Assembly (NCBI RefSeq): GCF_000737245.1
Contig: NZ_JPQU01000018.1
Span: 1-64,000, forward strand
DNA from: Pseudomonas syringae
GTDB taxonomy: Bacteria > Pseudomonadota > Gammaproteobacteria > Pseudomonadales > Pseudomonadaceae
Direction of reading: 5' to 3'
Length of the DNA: 64,000 bases
Below are positions 47,217 through 56,996 of the stretch, piece by piece. Numbering within the stretch: position 1 is the stretch's first letter; every line of letters starts with the position of its first letter. Below the pieces are notes generated by a model, which saw only the letters and a program-made list of their open reading frames with translations, searched no databases and had not been told where the DNA came from. The position numbers and the translations under genes are program-made.

Positions 47217-48943
47217 AAAAATTATTGATCGCCAACCGTGGTGAAATCGCCGTCCGCATCGCTCGCGCTTGCCGCGACTACGGTGTGCAGTCGGTCGCCG
47301 TCTATGCCGACGCGGACATTGACGCACTGCACGTGCGCCATGCCGACGAAGCTTATTCCCTGAACGGCCAACGCCCTGCCGAAACCTACCTGGATATCGA
47401 GAAGCTGCTCGCTGTCGCCAAACGCAGCGGTGCCGACGCAGTCCATCCAGGCTACGGCTTTCTGTCTGAGCGGGCCGATTTCGCCCGGGCGGTGATCAAC
47501 GCGGGGCTGATCTGGGTCGGTCCGAACCCGGAAACCATCGACGTGCTGGGCGACAAGGTTGAAGCCCGCAAGCTGGCTCACCTGGTCGGCGCACCCTTGG
47601 TAGCTGGCACTCCTGGCCCGGTCGAAAGCGCAGCCGAAGTGCTGGCCTTTGCTGAGCAATACGGGCTGCCGATTGCCATCAAGGCCGCGTTCGGCGGTGG
47701 TGGTCGCGGCATGAAAGTCGCTTGGCGCATGGATGAAGTGACCGAAATGTTCGCCTCTGCCGTGCGCGAAGCCGAAGCGGCTTTCGGTCGTGGCGAATGT
47801 TTCGTCGAGCAATTCCTCGACCGTCCACGCCACATCGAAGCGCAGATCCTCGCTGACAAACATGGCAAGGTCGTCGTTGTTGGCACCCGAGACTGCTCCT
47901 TGCAGCGTCGTAATCAGAAGCTGGTGGAAGAAGCGCCTGCGCCGTTTATCAATGAGGAACAGCGCGCGCGCATTCACCAGTCTGCCCAGGATATTTGCGC
48001 CAAGGCTGGCTATGTCGGCGCGGGCACGGTGGAGTTCCTGCTCAGCCAGGACGGCACCCTGTCGTTCCTTGAGGTCAACACGCGCTTGCAAGTCGAGCAC
48101 CCGGTGACCGAGGAAACCACCGGTGTCGATCTGGTCATTGAGCAATTGCGCATTGCCGATGGCTTCCCGCTGTCGTTCAGCGAAACGCCGACACCCCGCG
48201 GCCACAGTTTCGAATTTCGTATCAACGCCGAAGACGCAGGCAAAGGCTTCCTGCCGACGCCGGGGCAAATCACCGAGTTCCTGCCGCCATCGGGTCCGGG
48301 TGTGCGCCTGGACAGTGGTGTGGTCAGCGGCTCCAGCGTGCCGAGCACCTTCGACTCGATGATGGCCAAGCTGATCGTCACCGGCGCGACCCGGGAACAG
48401 GCGATCACCCGCGCCCGCCGTGCGCTGGCTGAATTCAAAATTGAAGGCATCGCCTCGGTGCTACCGTTCCATCGGGCCGTCATGGACCATGACGACTTCA
48501 CCGGCGCTGATCGCTTCGCCGTGCACACGCGCTGGATCGAAACCGACTTCGCCGAACAGGTCACCATCGCGCCACGCAATGCGTTGTCGGCTGACCCTGA
48601 CGTGCTGCGCACCTTCATCGAGATCGACGGCAAGCGCCACGAACTGGGCCTGCCTGCCGCGCTGTTGCGCGGTGTCGCCGTCAGTGCCCCTGGCAGCGCG
48701 AGCGAAAGCGCGGCCCCGGCAGCCGAAGCTGATGCAAAAGCAGTACTGACGCCATTGGCGGGCAACCTGCACACATGGCTGGTCGAAGATGGCGAATCGG
48801 TCACTGCAGGCCAACCCATCGCCGTGGTGGAAGCGATGAAAATGGAAACATCGATTCTCGCGCCTTGTGCTGGCAGCGTGCAGATCGGCAAACAGGCGGG
48901 TGCTTACTTCGACGCAGGGTCTGTTATCGGTCGCATTGAATAA
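47213..48943 (+). CDS. Biotin carboxylase fused to biotin carboxyl carrier domain
   Basis: 576-residue AccC-like ATP-grasp carboxylase (about 1-450: [63 protein letters not shown]) followed by an Ala-rich linker and a C-terminal BCCP domain with biotinyl-Lys543 in EAMKM. No carboxyltransferase is adjacent, although PxpB and PxpC have folds related to biotin-dependent carboxylases (as in urea amidolyase). It is part of the pxp operon by overlap (ATGA). Its exact substrate is not visible from sequence. Length exceeds AccC (about 450) because of the fusion. Confidence 0.88.
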   Translation: MKKLLIANRGEIAVRIARACRDYGVQSVAVYADADIDALHVRHADEAYSLNGQRPAETYLDIEKLLAVAKRSGADAVHPGYGFLSERADFARAVINAGLIWVGPNPETIDVLGDKVEARKLAHLVGAPLVAGTPGPVESAAEVLAFAEQYGLPIAIKAAFGGGGRGMKVAWRMDEVTEMFASAVREAEAAFGRGECFVEQFLDRPRHIEAQILADKHGKVVVVGTRDCSLQRRNQKLVEEAPAPFINEEQRARIHQSAQDICAKAGYVGAGTVEFLLSQDGTLSFLEVNTRLQVEHPVTEETTGVDLVIEQLRIADGFPLSFSETPTPRGHSFEFRINAEDAGKGFLPTPGQITEFLPPSGPGVRLDSGVVSGSSVPSTFDSMMAKLIVTGATREQAITRARRALAEFKIEGIASVLPFHRAVMDHDDFTGADRFAVHTRWIETDFAEQVTIAPRNALSADPDVLRTFIEIDGKRHELGLPAALLRGVAVSAPGSASESAAPAAEADAKAVLTPLAGNLHTWLVEDGESVTAGQPIAVVEAMKMETSILAPCAGSVQIGKQAGAYFDAGSVIGRIE

Positions 48944-48988
48944 CTTAGTTGTTTAGTTAAACGCTTTTCTTTTTTGCAGACAGTACGC

Positions 48989-49012
48989 GCAACGGGGTAA
49001 TTACCCCGTTGC
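48989..49012. other. Perfect 24-bp palindrome after the pxp operon
   Basis: GCAACGGGGTAATTACCCCG continues as TTGC to a perfect palindrome. It has no T run after it on the plus strand (a T-rich stretch precedes it), so it may be an operator for the porin gene 100 bases downstream or part of a weak terminator. Confidence 0.5.
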
Positions 49013-49111
49013 CGCGTGCTGCCCGTCGAAAGCCGTAGATGAAACAGTGCACATAAAATAACGATAAAACTCAATCATAAAAATCTGCCGTTATCTGGAG
49101 CGTAAAAAAGC

Positions 49112-50353
49112 ATGTCGATCAACAAAGCTTTTGCATGGGTAAGTACTTGCACGTTGGTTTTTCCTTTAACGGCATCGGCAGATTTTCTTGCCGATAGCAA
49201 AGCCAGTGTGGAACTGCGCAACTTCTACTTCAATCGTGACTTCCGTAATGGCGCACCCACGGCCCAACGGGATAACGCCGCCGAGTGGGCGCAGGGCGCC
49301 TTGTTGCGTCTGGAGTCGGGTTACACCGCAGGCACAGTAGGCTTTGGCCTCGATGCGGTCGGCATGATGGGCGTCAAGCTTGACGGCGGCGATGGCTCCG
49401 GTGGCACCGGCCTGCTGCCCGCAGATCTCAGCTCGAAGAACGGCCGCGGTTCGCAGGACGAATACTCCAAGCTTGAGCTGACCGCGAAGGCAAAAATCTC
49501 GGAAACCGTTCTGAAAGTCGGCTCACTGGCCTTCCGTACGCCAGTGGTGTCGAGCAACGACACACGCCTGCTGCCCGCCACTTTTGAAGGTGCCATGCTG
49601 ACCTCCAGGGACATCGACAAGCTGGTCCTGCAAGGCGGCAAGCTGCAACAGATCAAGTACAACAGCTCCTCTGATTATCAGGACTTCGGCGGCAACCGTG
49701 TCGGTGGCGTCAGTGACGATTTTCGCTTCGCCGGCGGTACGTACAACTTCACCAAGTCCCTCAGCACCAGTCTTTACTACGGCAATCTGGAAAACGTCTA
49801 TCAGCAATACTTCGGCGGCGTTGTCTACGAGATCCCTCTGGCAGATAAACAATCGCTGAAATTCGACCTGCGCTATTCCAAGAGCACCGAGGAAGGCAAC
49901 TTCCGCAACCTTGATAACCGCGCCGCCAACGGCATGGTCTCCTACACCCTGGGCTCCAACGTGTTCAGCGCGGCCTATCAGCAAATGAGCGGTGATGATC
50001 CGTTCCCCTACATCGCCAACAGCGACCCTTATCTGGTCAACTTCGTCCAGATCAATGACTTTGCCAACATCCAGGAAAAATCCTGGCAGGTGCGTTACGA
50101 CTATAACTTCGCCGCCCTGGGTATTCCGGGCCTGACGTTCATGAGCCGTTATGTGAACGGCGACAATGTTTTGGTCGCAGGCAGCAACTCCGGTAAAGAG
50201 TGGGAACGCAACACGGATATCGGTTATGTCATCCAGAGCGGTTCGTTGAAAAACCTTGGCTTGAAAATCCGCAATGCGACAGTCCGATCCAACTTCGGTA
50301 ATGACCTGGATGAAACGCGTCTGATCCTGAGTTATACATTGGCCTTGTGGTAA
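49112..50353 (+). CDS. OprD-family outer membrane porin
   Basis: 413-residue substrate-specific porin. Signal peptide about residues 1-23 (SINKAFAWVSTCTLVFPLTA, cut after SADF), then ELRNFYFNRDFRNG, WAQGALLRLESGYTAGTVGF and the beta-strand C-terminus ending in aromatic ALW, all OprD hallmarks. OprD channels carry amino acids or carboxylates. Its place just after the pxp operon suggests a channel for 5-oxoproline or a related acid, which is inference. A near-perfect hairpin (50452-50491) follows. Confidence 0.9.
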   Translation: MSINKAFAWVSTCTLVFPLTASADFLADSKASVELRNFYFNRDFRNGAPTAQRDNAAEWAQGALLRLESGYTAGTVGFGLDAVGMMGVKLDGGDGSGGTGLLPADLSSKNGRGSQDEYSKLELTAKAKISETVLKVGSLAFRTPVVSSNDTRLLPATFEGAMLTSRDIDKLVLQGGKLQQIKYNSSSDYQDFGGNRVGGVSDDFRFAGGTYNFTKSLSTSLYYGNLENVYQQYFGGVVYEIPLADKQSLKFDLRYSKSTEEGNFRNLDNRAANGMVSYTLGSNVFSAAYQQMSGDDPFPYIANSDPYLVNFVQINDFANIQEKSWQVRYDYNFAALGIPGLTFMSRYVNGDNVLVAGSNSGKEWERNTDIGYVIQSGSLKNLGLKIRNATVRSNFGNDLDETRLILSYTLALW

Positions 50354-50451
50354 CAGCGTTGCCCTTCGCCAATCAATAGCCAGTTCACACTTAGCGGTAC
50401 CTCTGATCAATCAATCCGACTTGCTCAAGCGAACCCTCACGCTCGTCAATA

Positions 50452-50491
50452 ATAAATCCCGGGGCGGCTCATCCGTGCCCCGGGGATTTAT
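50452..50491 (+). terminator. Hairpin after oprD-like gene
   Basis: ATAAATCCCGGGGC pairs with GCCCCGGGGATTTAT with a one-base bulge, closing a loop of about 11 bases. The A/T-rich base and GC-rich top are terminator-like, though the U tract is poor. Confidence 0.5.
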
Positions 50492-50542
50492 CGGCAGCCG
50501 CTTCGATACCTGGTTTACCGATCCATTCCCGGAGAATGAGCG

Positions 50543-52426
50543 ATGAAAAATCTCAAGTTCAGTCAGAAGATATTGTTGATCGCCGCACTAGTGATCATGA
50601 CGGTGTTTTGCGCTTTTACGGTATTCAATGATTTTCGTCTTCGTGATGACAACGCACAAAAACTGGAACAAAACACCCGCTCGCTGGCGGCATCCATGGC
50701 CCACGACATCCAAAGCTGGCTCGACGGCCGACTGATTCTGCTCAAGAGCATTGCCGAGCTGATAGGCCAGGAGCCCAGCGCGCAAAACACCCTCGCCCGA
50801 TTACAAAACAAGGTCCTGAACGAGCAGTTCATCGGTGCCTACGTAGGCACTCGTGAGGGTGCCTTTCAAATCTTCCCCCCGCGAGATATGCCTCCCGACT
50901 ACGACGCCCGGCAGCGGCAATGGTACAAGGACGCCATCGCCAACGGCACCGCGATGACCGAGCCCTACGTTGGCGCGGGTATCGATTACCGGATCATCAC
51001 TCAGGCCGCGGCCATCCCCTCCGGGCAACAGGCATTCGGCGTTCTAGGCGCGAATCTGAACATCGAAACGATTTCCCGGACGCTCAACGCTCAGGCCTTT
51101 GATGGCAGCGGTTACGCCTTTCTGGTGAGCAAGGCGGGCAAGATTCTGGTGCATCCCGACAAGGCCATGATCGGCAAAACCCTTGGTGAGCTGTTTCCGG
51201 GCAGCGCCTTGGCCCTCACTGACAGTATGGTGGAAGCCGTCTCGGCCGACGGAGCGAAGTTCACCCTGTTCTCACCAGTCAAAGGCCTGCCATCGCAGGA
51301 TTGGTTCATCGGTATCGTCCTGGACAAACAAGCGGCACTGGCCAGCGTTTCCGCGTTCCGCAATTCGGCGATCATCGCTACCGTTGTAGCGGGCCTGATC
51401 ACCTTGCTGCTGCTCGGGTTGCTGATTCGTGTGCTAATGCGGCCGCTGCATGTGATTGGCCACGCCATGGAAGATATCGCTCAAGGCGATGGTGATTTGA
51501 CGCGCAGACTGGCGATTCTCTCGAACGATGAGTTCGGGCGACTGGCGACCAGCTTCAATCGCTTCGGTGACCGGATTCACGCCTCGATCACCGAAGTGTC
51601 CTCGACCACCCACGCATTGGGCGAGGCCACGCGACGGGTGTTGTCAGCGTCCAATTCCTCCGTGGAAAAATCCGAGCATCAGTCGGGCTATACGACCAGC
51701 GTTGCGGCCGCGATCGAACAGCTGGGCGCAGCGGCGCAGGAGATCGCGTCAAGTGCTTCGGCGGCATCCAAAGGCGCTTCGAACGCCCGTTCGCAAATCG
51801 ACTCGACCTGCGGCTTGGTTGAAAACACCGTGACCGCCATGAATCGCTTGCAGGAAAACATCGAGCTGACCCGCTCACAGATCGAAGAACTCAACATCAA
51901 AAGCTCCAATATCGGCAAGGTTCTTGAAGTCATTTCGACTATTTCCGGCAAGACCAACCTGCTGGCCTTGAACGCGGCCATCGAAGCGGCCAGAGCTGGG
52001 GAGGCCGGGCGCGGATTTGCCGTGGTAGCGGACGAAGTCAGAAGCCTGGCCCACCACACGCAAAACGCGACCGAGGAGATCCGCGCCGTCATTGAGGCGC
52101 TACAGACTGGTGCCACCCAGGCCGCTCAAACCATGCTGCAAAGTCATGAAATCGGCAGTCAAAGTGTCCAGGTGGCAACCCAGGCCGGCGCCAGCCTGCT
52201 GAGCGTGGTGTCGAGCATCAGTGAAATGGATGAGATGTGCCTGACAGTCGCAGCCGCCACTGAAGAGCAAACTACCGCCGTCGGCCAGCTGACGAGAGAT
52301 GTGCACGAGATAAGCCAGTTGAACCGCCACACCACCGACAACCTCAGCGCAACGCTCAAGGCCTGCGGTGAACTGGACTCGGAAGCCGCGCGGCTAAGGG
52401 GGGTTGTGGACACGTTTAAGTTGTGA
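50543..52426 (+). CDS. Methyl-accepting chemotaxis protein (Cache-type)
   Basis: 627 residues. TM1 about 11-32 ([20 protein letters not shown]), periplasmic dCache-like sensor about 33-270 ([24 protein letters not shown] is the PYDPRxRxWY-like ligand-site motif), TM2 about 273-299, HAMP, and a signalling domain with [20 protein letters not shown] near 470. Such Cache receptors often bind amino acids or organic acids. No che genes are adjacent, so it feeds a kinase elsewhere. It follows the oprD-like gene. Confidence 0.92.
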   Translation: MKNLKFSQKILLIAALVIMTVFCAFTVFNDFRLRDDNAQKLEQNTRSLAASMAHDIQSWLDGRLILLKSIAELIGQEPSAQNTLARLQNKVLNEQFIGAYVGTREGAFQIFPPRDMPPDYDARQRQWYKDAIANGTAMTEPYVGAGIDYRIITQAAAIPSGQQAFGVLGANLNIETISRTLNAQAFDGSGYAFLVSKAGKILVHPDKAMIGKTLGELFPGSALALTDSMVEAVSADGAKFTLFSPVKGLPSQDWFIGIVLDKQAALASVSAFRNSAIIATVVAGLITLLLLGLLIRVLMRPLHVIGHAMEDIAQGDGDLTRRLAILSNDEFGRLATSFNRFGDRIHASITEVSSTTHALGEATRRVLSASNSSVEKSEHQSGYTTSVAAAIEQLGAAAQEIASSASAASKGASNARSQIDSTCGLVENTVTAMNRLQENIELTRSQIEELNIKSSNIGKVLEVISTISGKTNLLALNAAIEAARAGEAGRGFAVVADEVRSLAHHTQNATEEIRAVIEALQTGATQAAQTMLQSHEIGSQSVQVATQAGASLLSVVSSISEMDEMCLTVAAATEEQTTAVGQLTRDVHEISQLNRHTTDNLSATLKACGELDSEAARLRGVVDTFKL

Positions 52427-52460
52427 GGGCGCGACGCAAAAACAGTCCTTCAGGAGCTCA

Positions 52461-52525
52461 CGAGCAACGCGAGACAGCGATAACGGTTTGCCTGACACAC
52501 CGCCACCGCGGCCTCGCGTTGCTCG
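52461..52525. repeat. Inverted repeat with CGAGCAACGCGAG arms
   Basis: CGAGCAACGCGAG (52461) and CTCGCGTTGCTCG (52513) are perfect complements across 39 bases, downstream of the Cache receptor gene. It does not belong to the three REP subtypes. Another perfect palindrome, GCTGCTGTGCACAGCAGC, lies at 52712-52729. Confidence 0.6.
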
Positions 52526-52740
52526 TGCGCTACAGACTTAGCGTTTCGATTCCGACGGGTTTAACCACCTATCACCTCCCCCTCCAGAACCCCGCCTCGC
52601 AGCCGATACGCAGGCATCCACGGTTAATTCTCGTGACCGCAACGAAACCTCAAGGGACATTTGATAAGCGCACAGCGCTATCTATACTCCCCCCATCATT
52701 TGAGTGTGTTTGCTGCTGTGCACAGCAGCTATCCGATTAA

Positions 52741-52878
52741 ATGGCCTATCTGAAGTCACTATGGGGCATTCCTGGCAAATCCACCAAACTACCGTTTTTA
52801 AAGGATTTAATCCTTAACCCGCATATACCCAAGGCCGAAACCATTCATTACGAGTGGGTTTCACGGCGCCTGCAATAA
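52741..52878 (+). CDS. Possible 45-residue protein
   Basis: An ATG frame reads [20 protein letters not shown] and ends WVSRRLQ. No ribosome site is visible upstream and no family is recognised. Composition is plausible for a protein, but the frame could be chance. It ends 20 bases before the Aer-like gene. The 52427-52897 interval otherwise holds only palindromes. Confidence 0.2.
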   Translation: MAYLKSLWGIPGKSTKLPFLKDLILNPHIPKAETIHYEWVSRRLQ

Positions 52879-52897
52879 CTTCATATGGATGCTGAAG

Positions 52898-54457
52898 ATG
52901 GCCAAGCACATCACTCAAACAGAACAAACCTTCCCCGTTGAACAACGCTTGATTTCAGCGACAGATACCAAAGGCAAAATCACTTATTGCAACGAGGAAT
53001 TCGCCAAAATCAGCGGCTTTTCCCAGGCAGAGCTGATCGGTAGTCCGCACAATCTGGTGCGCCATCCAGATATGCCGGCAGCGGTCTTCGGCCTGATGTG
53101 GAGCTACCTGAAGGCTGGCAAAAGCTGGATGGGCATCGTCAAGAACCGTTGCAAGAACGGCGATTACTACTGGGTAAGCGCCTACGTCACCCCGATCCTC
53201 GAAGACGGTCGCCTGGTGGGTTTTGAGTCGGTAAGGGTCAAGCCTACTCGTGAGCAGGTTGCCCGGGCTGAGGCGCTTTATGCCAGGCTGCGTGCCGGCC
53301 AGAAAGCCGTGACGGCCTCGCGTCATGTAGGGGCGTTTTTGAGCATGATGGCGGTCCCCGCTATCGCGGCGATTCTGGGTGTCGGGGTCAATGTGTTGTT
53401 CCCCGGCCTGGTTGCGCAGGTGGCGACCGCCGTCTTGTTCCTGGCGCTGGGAGGCTGGGCTTATGCGCGCTTCGAGCAGCAATTGGGGAGCATCATCCGC
53501 AGTGCGCCGGGAGCTTTCACCGATCCGGTCAGTGCCCTGACTTACAGTGACGCTTATGGCACCAACGCACGCCTGGAGATGATTCTGATCAGTGAAGACG
53601 CGCGCCTCAGAACCGCACTGACACGTTTGAGCGACCTTGCCGCGCAGGTATCCGAAGCTGCCGGGCATTCATCTCATCTGTCCACGCAGAGTGAGCATGC
53701 CTTGCTGGAGCAGCGCGCCGAGACCGACCTGACCGCAGCCGCCATGACGGAAATGGCCGCATCGATCAACGAAGTCGCCAAGCATGTGCAGTACACCGCT
53801 ACCGAAGCGAACACCGCCAACGAACTGGCCGAACAGGGCAGTAAAGTGGCTGGCAGCTCACGTGATGCGATTCAGCGGCTCGCGGGGACGGTCACCAATA
53901 TCAGCAATGCAGTGGATAACCTGGCCAATGAAACCCAGCAGATCATGTCGGCTGCGGGCGTGATTCAGGCGATTGCTGACCAGACCAATCTGCTGGCACT
54001 CAACGCCGCCATCGAGGCAGCCAGGGCGGGCGAGCAAGGCCGTGGTTTTGCCGTTGTGGCGGATGAAGTGCGCGCTTTGGCGGGCAAGACCCGGGAATCC
54101 ACCCAGCAGATTCAGGCGGTGATCGAGTCGCTGAAAAAAGGCGCCGATGAAGCGGTGAGCATTGCGAAGCTGGGCATCAGCGAAGCCGACAAAGGTGTGG
54201 CTCAGGTGATCGAAGCCCAGGATGCGCTGCAGGGCATTCGTGAGGCCATCGCACGCATCAGCAGCATGGGCCACCAGATGGCGACCGCATCCGAAGAGCA
54301 GGCGCACGTTGCCGAAGACATCTCGCGGCAGATCAATAACGTCGCGGCAACTTTCGACAAGTCGGCCAGCAACGCCAATGCCGCCGTGGCACGAGGCGCG
54401 GAGCTTGAAACCACGTCGCGCGGCTTGCGGGCATTGGTGGAGCGGTTTAATCGGTAA
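52898..54457 (+). CDS. Aer-like PAS-domain chemoreceptor
   Basis: 519 residues. An N-terminal PAS domain (about 8-110: [48 protein letters not shown]) is followed by a hydrophobic pair (about 147-190) and a cytoplasmic MCP domain with [20 protein letters not shown]. It lacks a periplasmic domain, as in the redox/oxygen receptor Aer. FAD binding is family knowledge; PAS residues are compatible. [12 protein letters not shown] is chosen; an ATG three codons upstream (52889) is equally possible. Confidence 0.9.
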   Translation: MAKHITQTEQTFPVEQRLISATDTKGKITYCNEEFAKISGFSQAELIGSPHNLVRHPDMPAAVFGLMWSYLKAGKSWMGIVKNRCKNGDYYWVSAYVTPILEDGRLVGFESVRVKPTREQVARAEALYARLRAGQKAVTASRHVGAFLSMMAVPAIAAILGVGVNVLFPGLVAQVATAVLFLALGGWAYARFEQQLGSIIRSAPGAFTDPVSALTYSDAYGTNARLEMILISEDARLRTALTRLSDLAAQVSEAAGHSSHLSTQSEHALLEQRAETDLTAAAMTEMAASINEVAKHVQYTATEANTANELAEQGSKVAGSSRDAIQRLAGTVTNISNAVDNLANETQQIMSAAGVIQAIADQTNLLALNAAIEAARAGEQGRGFAVVADEVRALAGKTRESTQQIQAVIESLKKGADEAVSIAKLGISEADKGVAQVIEAQDALQGIREAIARISSMGHQMATASEEQAHVAEDISRQINNVAATFDKSASNANAAVARGAELETTSRGLRALVERFNR

Positions 54458-54477
54458 CCCAATGCTCGCGCGACCTT

Positions 54478-54567
54478 GTGGGAGCGAGCTTGCTCGCGAA
54501 GAGGCAGGTACATCCGGCACATTTATGGAACCGGAAATATCGCCTTCGCAAGCAAGCTTGCTCCCAC
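54478..54567. repeat. REP/REPIN-like inverted repeat
   Basis: Arms GTGGGAGCGAGCTTGCTCGC and GCAAGCAAGCTTGCTCCCAC between the convergent Aer-like and quinone reductase genes. Confidence 0.78.
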
Positions 54568-54592
54568 GGATCCTGTGTCGTTTTCTGGTACC

Positions 54593-55552
54593 TCACGGCA
54601 ACAGAATAATCTTCTCGCTCGCACCCTGATTCACTTCGGCGTACCGCGCCAGACCTTCACTGAGGGGCGACTCGCGCAGGCCGGTGGGCAGCGGCAAAGT
54701 GCCCTGGTCGAAATATCGGCCGAACTGGTCGAGCATTTTTGCGCACGCCTGGCAGTCGTAGAGCAGCGAGTTGATGCCCACCACCGAGCCGCCCTTGCGG
54801 TACAGCGCCAGTGACGGCAATTGCACATGGCCGTCTACCGGAGCGGCGATGATCGCGATACGCCCGAAGGTTGCCAACGCTGGGACTGCCGCCGGTAGCC
54901 AGAAGCCGGTGGTATCGAAGATGACGTCGGCACCGCCTTTGTAGAACTCATTCACTTGAGCGGCCAGATCTTCCGGCGCATTCAGCAGAACACCCTCGAA
55001 ACCTTGAGCTTTCAGAGCCTGCAGCTGCTCAGGTCGGCGCACCGCACCGACTACCTGCGCGCCGAGAATCTTGCCCAGTGCCAGCGCGGCACTGCCCACA
55101 GCGCCGTTGGCCCCGATCACCAACAAGCGGGTTTCAGCATCGACGCCGCTACGCTGCAACGCATCCCAGGCGGTGGTGTAAGGCACCCCCAAGCTGGCGG
55201 CCTGACTGAAGCTCAAGGCCTTGGGTTTCAGCGCTACGCCCTTGGCCGGCAAGGTCAAAAATTGTGCGTGAGAACCGTCGCGAAAAAAGCCAGGCTCTTT
55301 GCCGGTGCCCCAGACTTCCTGGCCTAACAGATCCTGCGGCCCTTCGATGACCACGCCAGCGAAATCCCGACCCGGCACACGAGGCAACGTGGTGTAAGGG
55401 AAACGCCCGAGGACGTTTTTCACGTCGCTAGGATTCAAGCCAGCGGCTCTGACCTCGATCAGCACCTCGCCCTGAGCAGGAACCGGTGTTGGCAGCTCAA
55501 CGTATTGCAGGGCGGCGAGGTCGCCGGTTTTGGAGAATTGCAGTGCGTTCAT
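54593..55552 (-). CDS. Zinc-independent quinone oxidoreductase (MDR family)
   Basis: 319-residue MDR protein. GroES-like domain with VRAAGLNPSDVKNVLGRF, nucleotide motif VIGANGAVGSAALALGKILGA, and no structural zinc cysteines. It should use NADPH to reduce quinones or enones. MNALQFSKTGDLAALQ is the family N-terminus; the frame opens four codons earlier. A small XapX gene follows upstream on the same strand (30 bases), so they could be co-transcribed. Confidence 0.87.
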   Translation of the reverse strand: MNALQFSKTGDLAALQYVELPTPVPAQGEVLIEVRAAGLNPSDVKNVLGRFPYTTLPRVPGRDFAGVVIEGPQDLLGQEVWGTGKEPGFFRDGSHAQFLTLPAKGVALKPKALSFSQAASLGVPYTTAWDALQRSGVDAETRLLVIGANGAVGSAALALGKILGAQVVGAVRRPEQLQALKAQGFEGVLLNAPEDLAAQVNEFYKGGADVIFDTTGFWLPAAVPALATFGRIAIIAAPVDGHVQLPSLALYRKGGSVVGINSLLYDCQACAKMLDQFGRYFDQGTLPLPTGLRESPLSEGLARYAEVNQGASEKIILLP

Positions 55553-55582
55553 TAGAGGCTCCAAGAGGTGCGATTGGATGAA

Positions 55583-55756
55583 TCAGGAAAACCAGGTGGC
55601 AAACAACTGTCTGCCCATTGGCCATATTTTTTCTCCCAGCAGCATGCCGGTGAGACCGACCAGCGCCACGGCAGGTGGCGCTGGCGAACGGAAATCAAGG
55701 GCGCCGTACAGCAGGCCGACGGCGATACCGATAACAATGGAAATGAGGTAGCTCAT
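55583..55756 (-). CDS. XapX domain-containing small membrane protein
   Basis: 57-residue protein with two hydrophobic helices: LISIVIGIAVGLLYGALDF then PAPPAVALVGLTGMLLGEKI, the XapX (DUF1427) pattern. Function unknown to me. A GTG three codons upstream could be the start. It precedes the quinone reductase gene and diverges in direction from nothing nearby; the AraC regulator upstream reads the same way. Confidence 0.75.
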   Translation of the reverse strand: MSYLISIVIGIAVGLLYGALDFRSPAPPAVALVGLTGMLLGEKIWPMGRQLFATWFS

Positions 55757-55905
55757 GGCGAACACCGGGCAGAAACATTGGATGCACGCAGTTTAGTGGC
55801 CGCCGATGAGGGCCATCGGCCAAGGACTTCAGGATATCGGCCAGTCTTGGCTATCATGGCTGCCGATTATTCAAAATCTGAAGTGCCTGCCAGAACGCAA
55901 AATCC

Positions 55906-55997
55906 GTGGGAGCGAATTCATTCGCGAAGGCGACGGTTGAGCCAATGCAAATCCGTCGTCCGGAATAACGCCTTCGCGGATGAATCCGCTCCCACAG
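55906..55997. repeat. REP/REPIN-like inverted repeat
   Basis: Arms GTGGGAGCGAATTCATTCGC and GCGGATGAATCCGCTCCCAC with a two-base divergence in the right arm. It lies between the AraC-type regulator and the XapX gene. Confidence 0.78.
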
Positions 55998-56025
55998 AAA
56001 TTGCATTCGCCCTACAGAATGGGCC

Positions 56026-56826
56026 TCAAACCACTGGATACTGCGACGGCGCGACGCCCAGTTCGCGGCGGAACATGTCGGTGAAGCTGCTCGGCGAATA
56101 GCCCAGTGAACGGGCGATGGTGCTCACCGGCACGCCTTGAATCAGCTCGGCGACGGCAGTGGCCAGTTGCACTTGTCTGCGCCATTCGGCGAAGCCCATG
56201 CCCAAGGCACTCTGAAACAGACGCGCCAGGGTGCGAACACTGGCTCCGGCGTTCTCGGCATGCTGCTCAAAAGGAATCGTCAGCGATGGATCGCCCATGA
56301 CGGCCTGACAGAGGTTGAGCAGGCGGCGGTCGGAATGATCAGGCATGGGAATCTTCAGGATCGAACGTTTGGCGCGCTGTAACTCCAGAAGCGCCAGGCT
56401 GACCAGTGCGTCGTAATAGGCCGACTCCTGATCCCCGGCGTGCTCGACCAGCCCAAGTATCAACTGACGCAACAGTTGCCCCACCTCAAACACCTGCACG
56501 GTTTTTTCCAGAGTCGCAGCGATGGCGGGACGCAGGTAGATATTGCGCATTTCAAGATCAGTCACGACGCGGATGCCGTGCACAACGCCCGGTGGCAGCC
56601 AGACCGCCCGCTGCGGCGGCACGACCAGTGCCTCGAAAGGCGTCTCGACCCACATCACCCCGGAGGTGGCGTACAGCACCTGCCCCCAGACGTGTTCATG
56701 AGGCTCGATAAAACGCCCACGCGGATAGGTCCGCGCCAGCGGTTGCACGGGCACATCGGTGTCGGAAAGGTCGGGAGGTGCAGCGAGGGCCATGAAGCGT
56801 GACCGGATCAGCTGAAGGTGAGGCAC
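56026..56826 (-). CDS. AraC family transcriptional regulator
   Basis: 266 residues. An N-terminal cupin-like sensor (about 20-110: RGRFIEPHEHVWGQVLYATSGVMWV, AVWLPPGVVHGI) and a C-terminal AraC DNA-binding domain (about 165-266) with two helix-turn-helix motifs (AENAGASVRTLARLFQSALGMGF and STIARSLGYSPSSFTDMFRRELG). This resembles the NimR/YeaM-type regulators. It likely controls the downstream XapX/quinone reductase pair. Met12 (56793) is an alternative start. Confidence 0.87.
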   Translation of the reverse strand: MPHLQLIRSRFMALAAPPDLSDTDVPVQPLARTYPRGRFIEPHEHVWGQVLYATSGVMWVETPFEALVVPPQRAVWLPPGVVHGIRVVTDLEMRNIYLRPAIAATLEKTVQVFEVGQLLRQLILGLVEHAGDQESAYYDALVSLALLELQRAKRSILKIPMPDHSDRRLLNLCQAVMGDPSLTIPFEQHAENAGASVRTLARLFQSALGMGFAEWRRQVQLATAVAELIQGVPVSTIARSLGYSPSSFTDMFRRELGVAPSQYPVV

Positions 56827-56865
56827 ATAGTAGCCTGACCTGAAGGATCGTAGCAGCGTACAGCC

Positions 56866-56956
56866 GTGGGACCGGCTTCAGCCGGGAAGGCGGCATTCCA
56901 GCCGATAAACATGGACTGGATGTACCGGCCACTTCCCGGCTAAAGCCGGTCCCACG
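56866..56956. repeat. REP/REPIN-like inverted repeat (GTGGGACCGGCT type)
   Basis: Arms GTGGGACCGGCTTCAGCCGG and CCGGCTAAAGCCGGTCCCAC, same subtype as 22543. It lies between the AraC gene and the second oprD-like gene. Confidence 0.8.
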
Positions 56957-56967
56957 TCGTCAGTAGA

Positions 56968-56988
56968 GGGGGCGTTGAGCACGCCCCC
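56968..56988 (-). terminator. Terminator-like hairpin of the second OprD gene
   Basis: On the minus strand GGGGGCGT-GCTCA-ACGCCCCC forms a strong GC stem just after the porin stop. The following bases (TCTACTG) contain few T residues, so efficiency is uncertain. Confidence 0.5.
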
Positions 56989-56996
56989 CACAATCA

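Noticed and set aside
47222..48268. 348-codon minus-strand frame opposite the biotin carboxylase
   Set aside because: Antisense shadow of a well-supported ATP-grasp enzyme.
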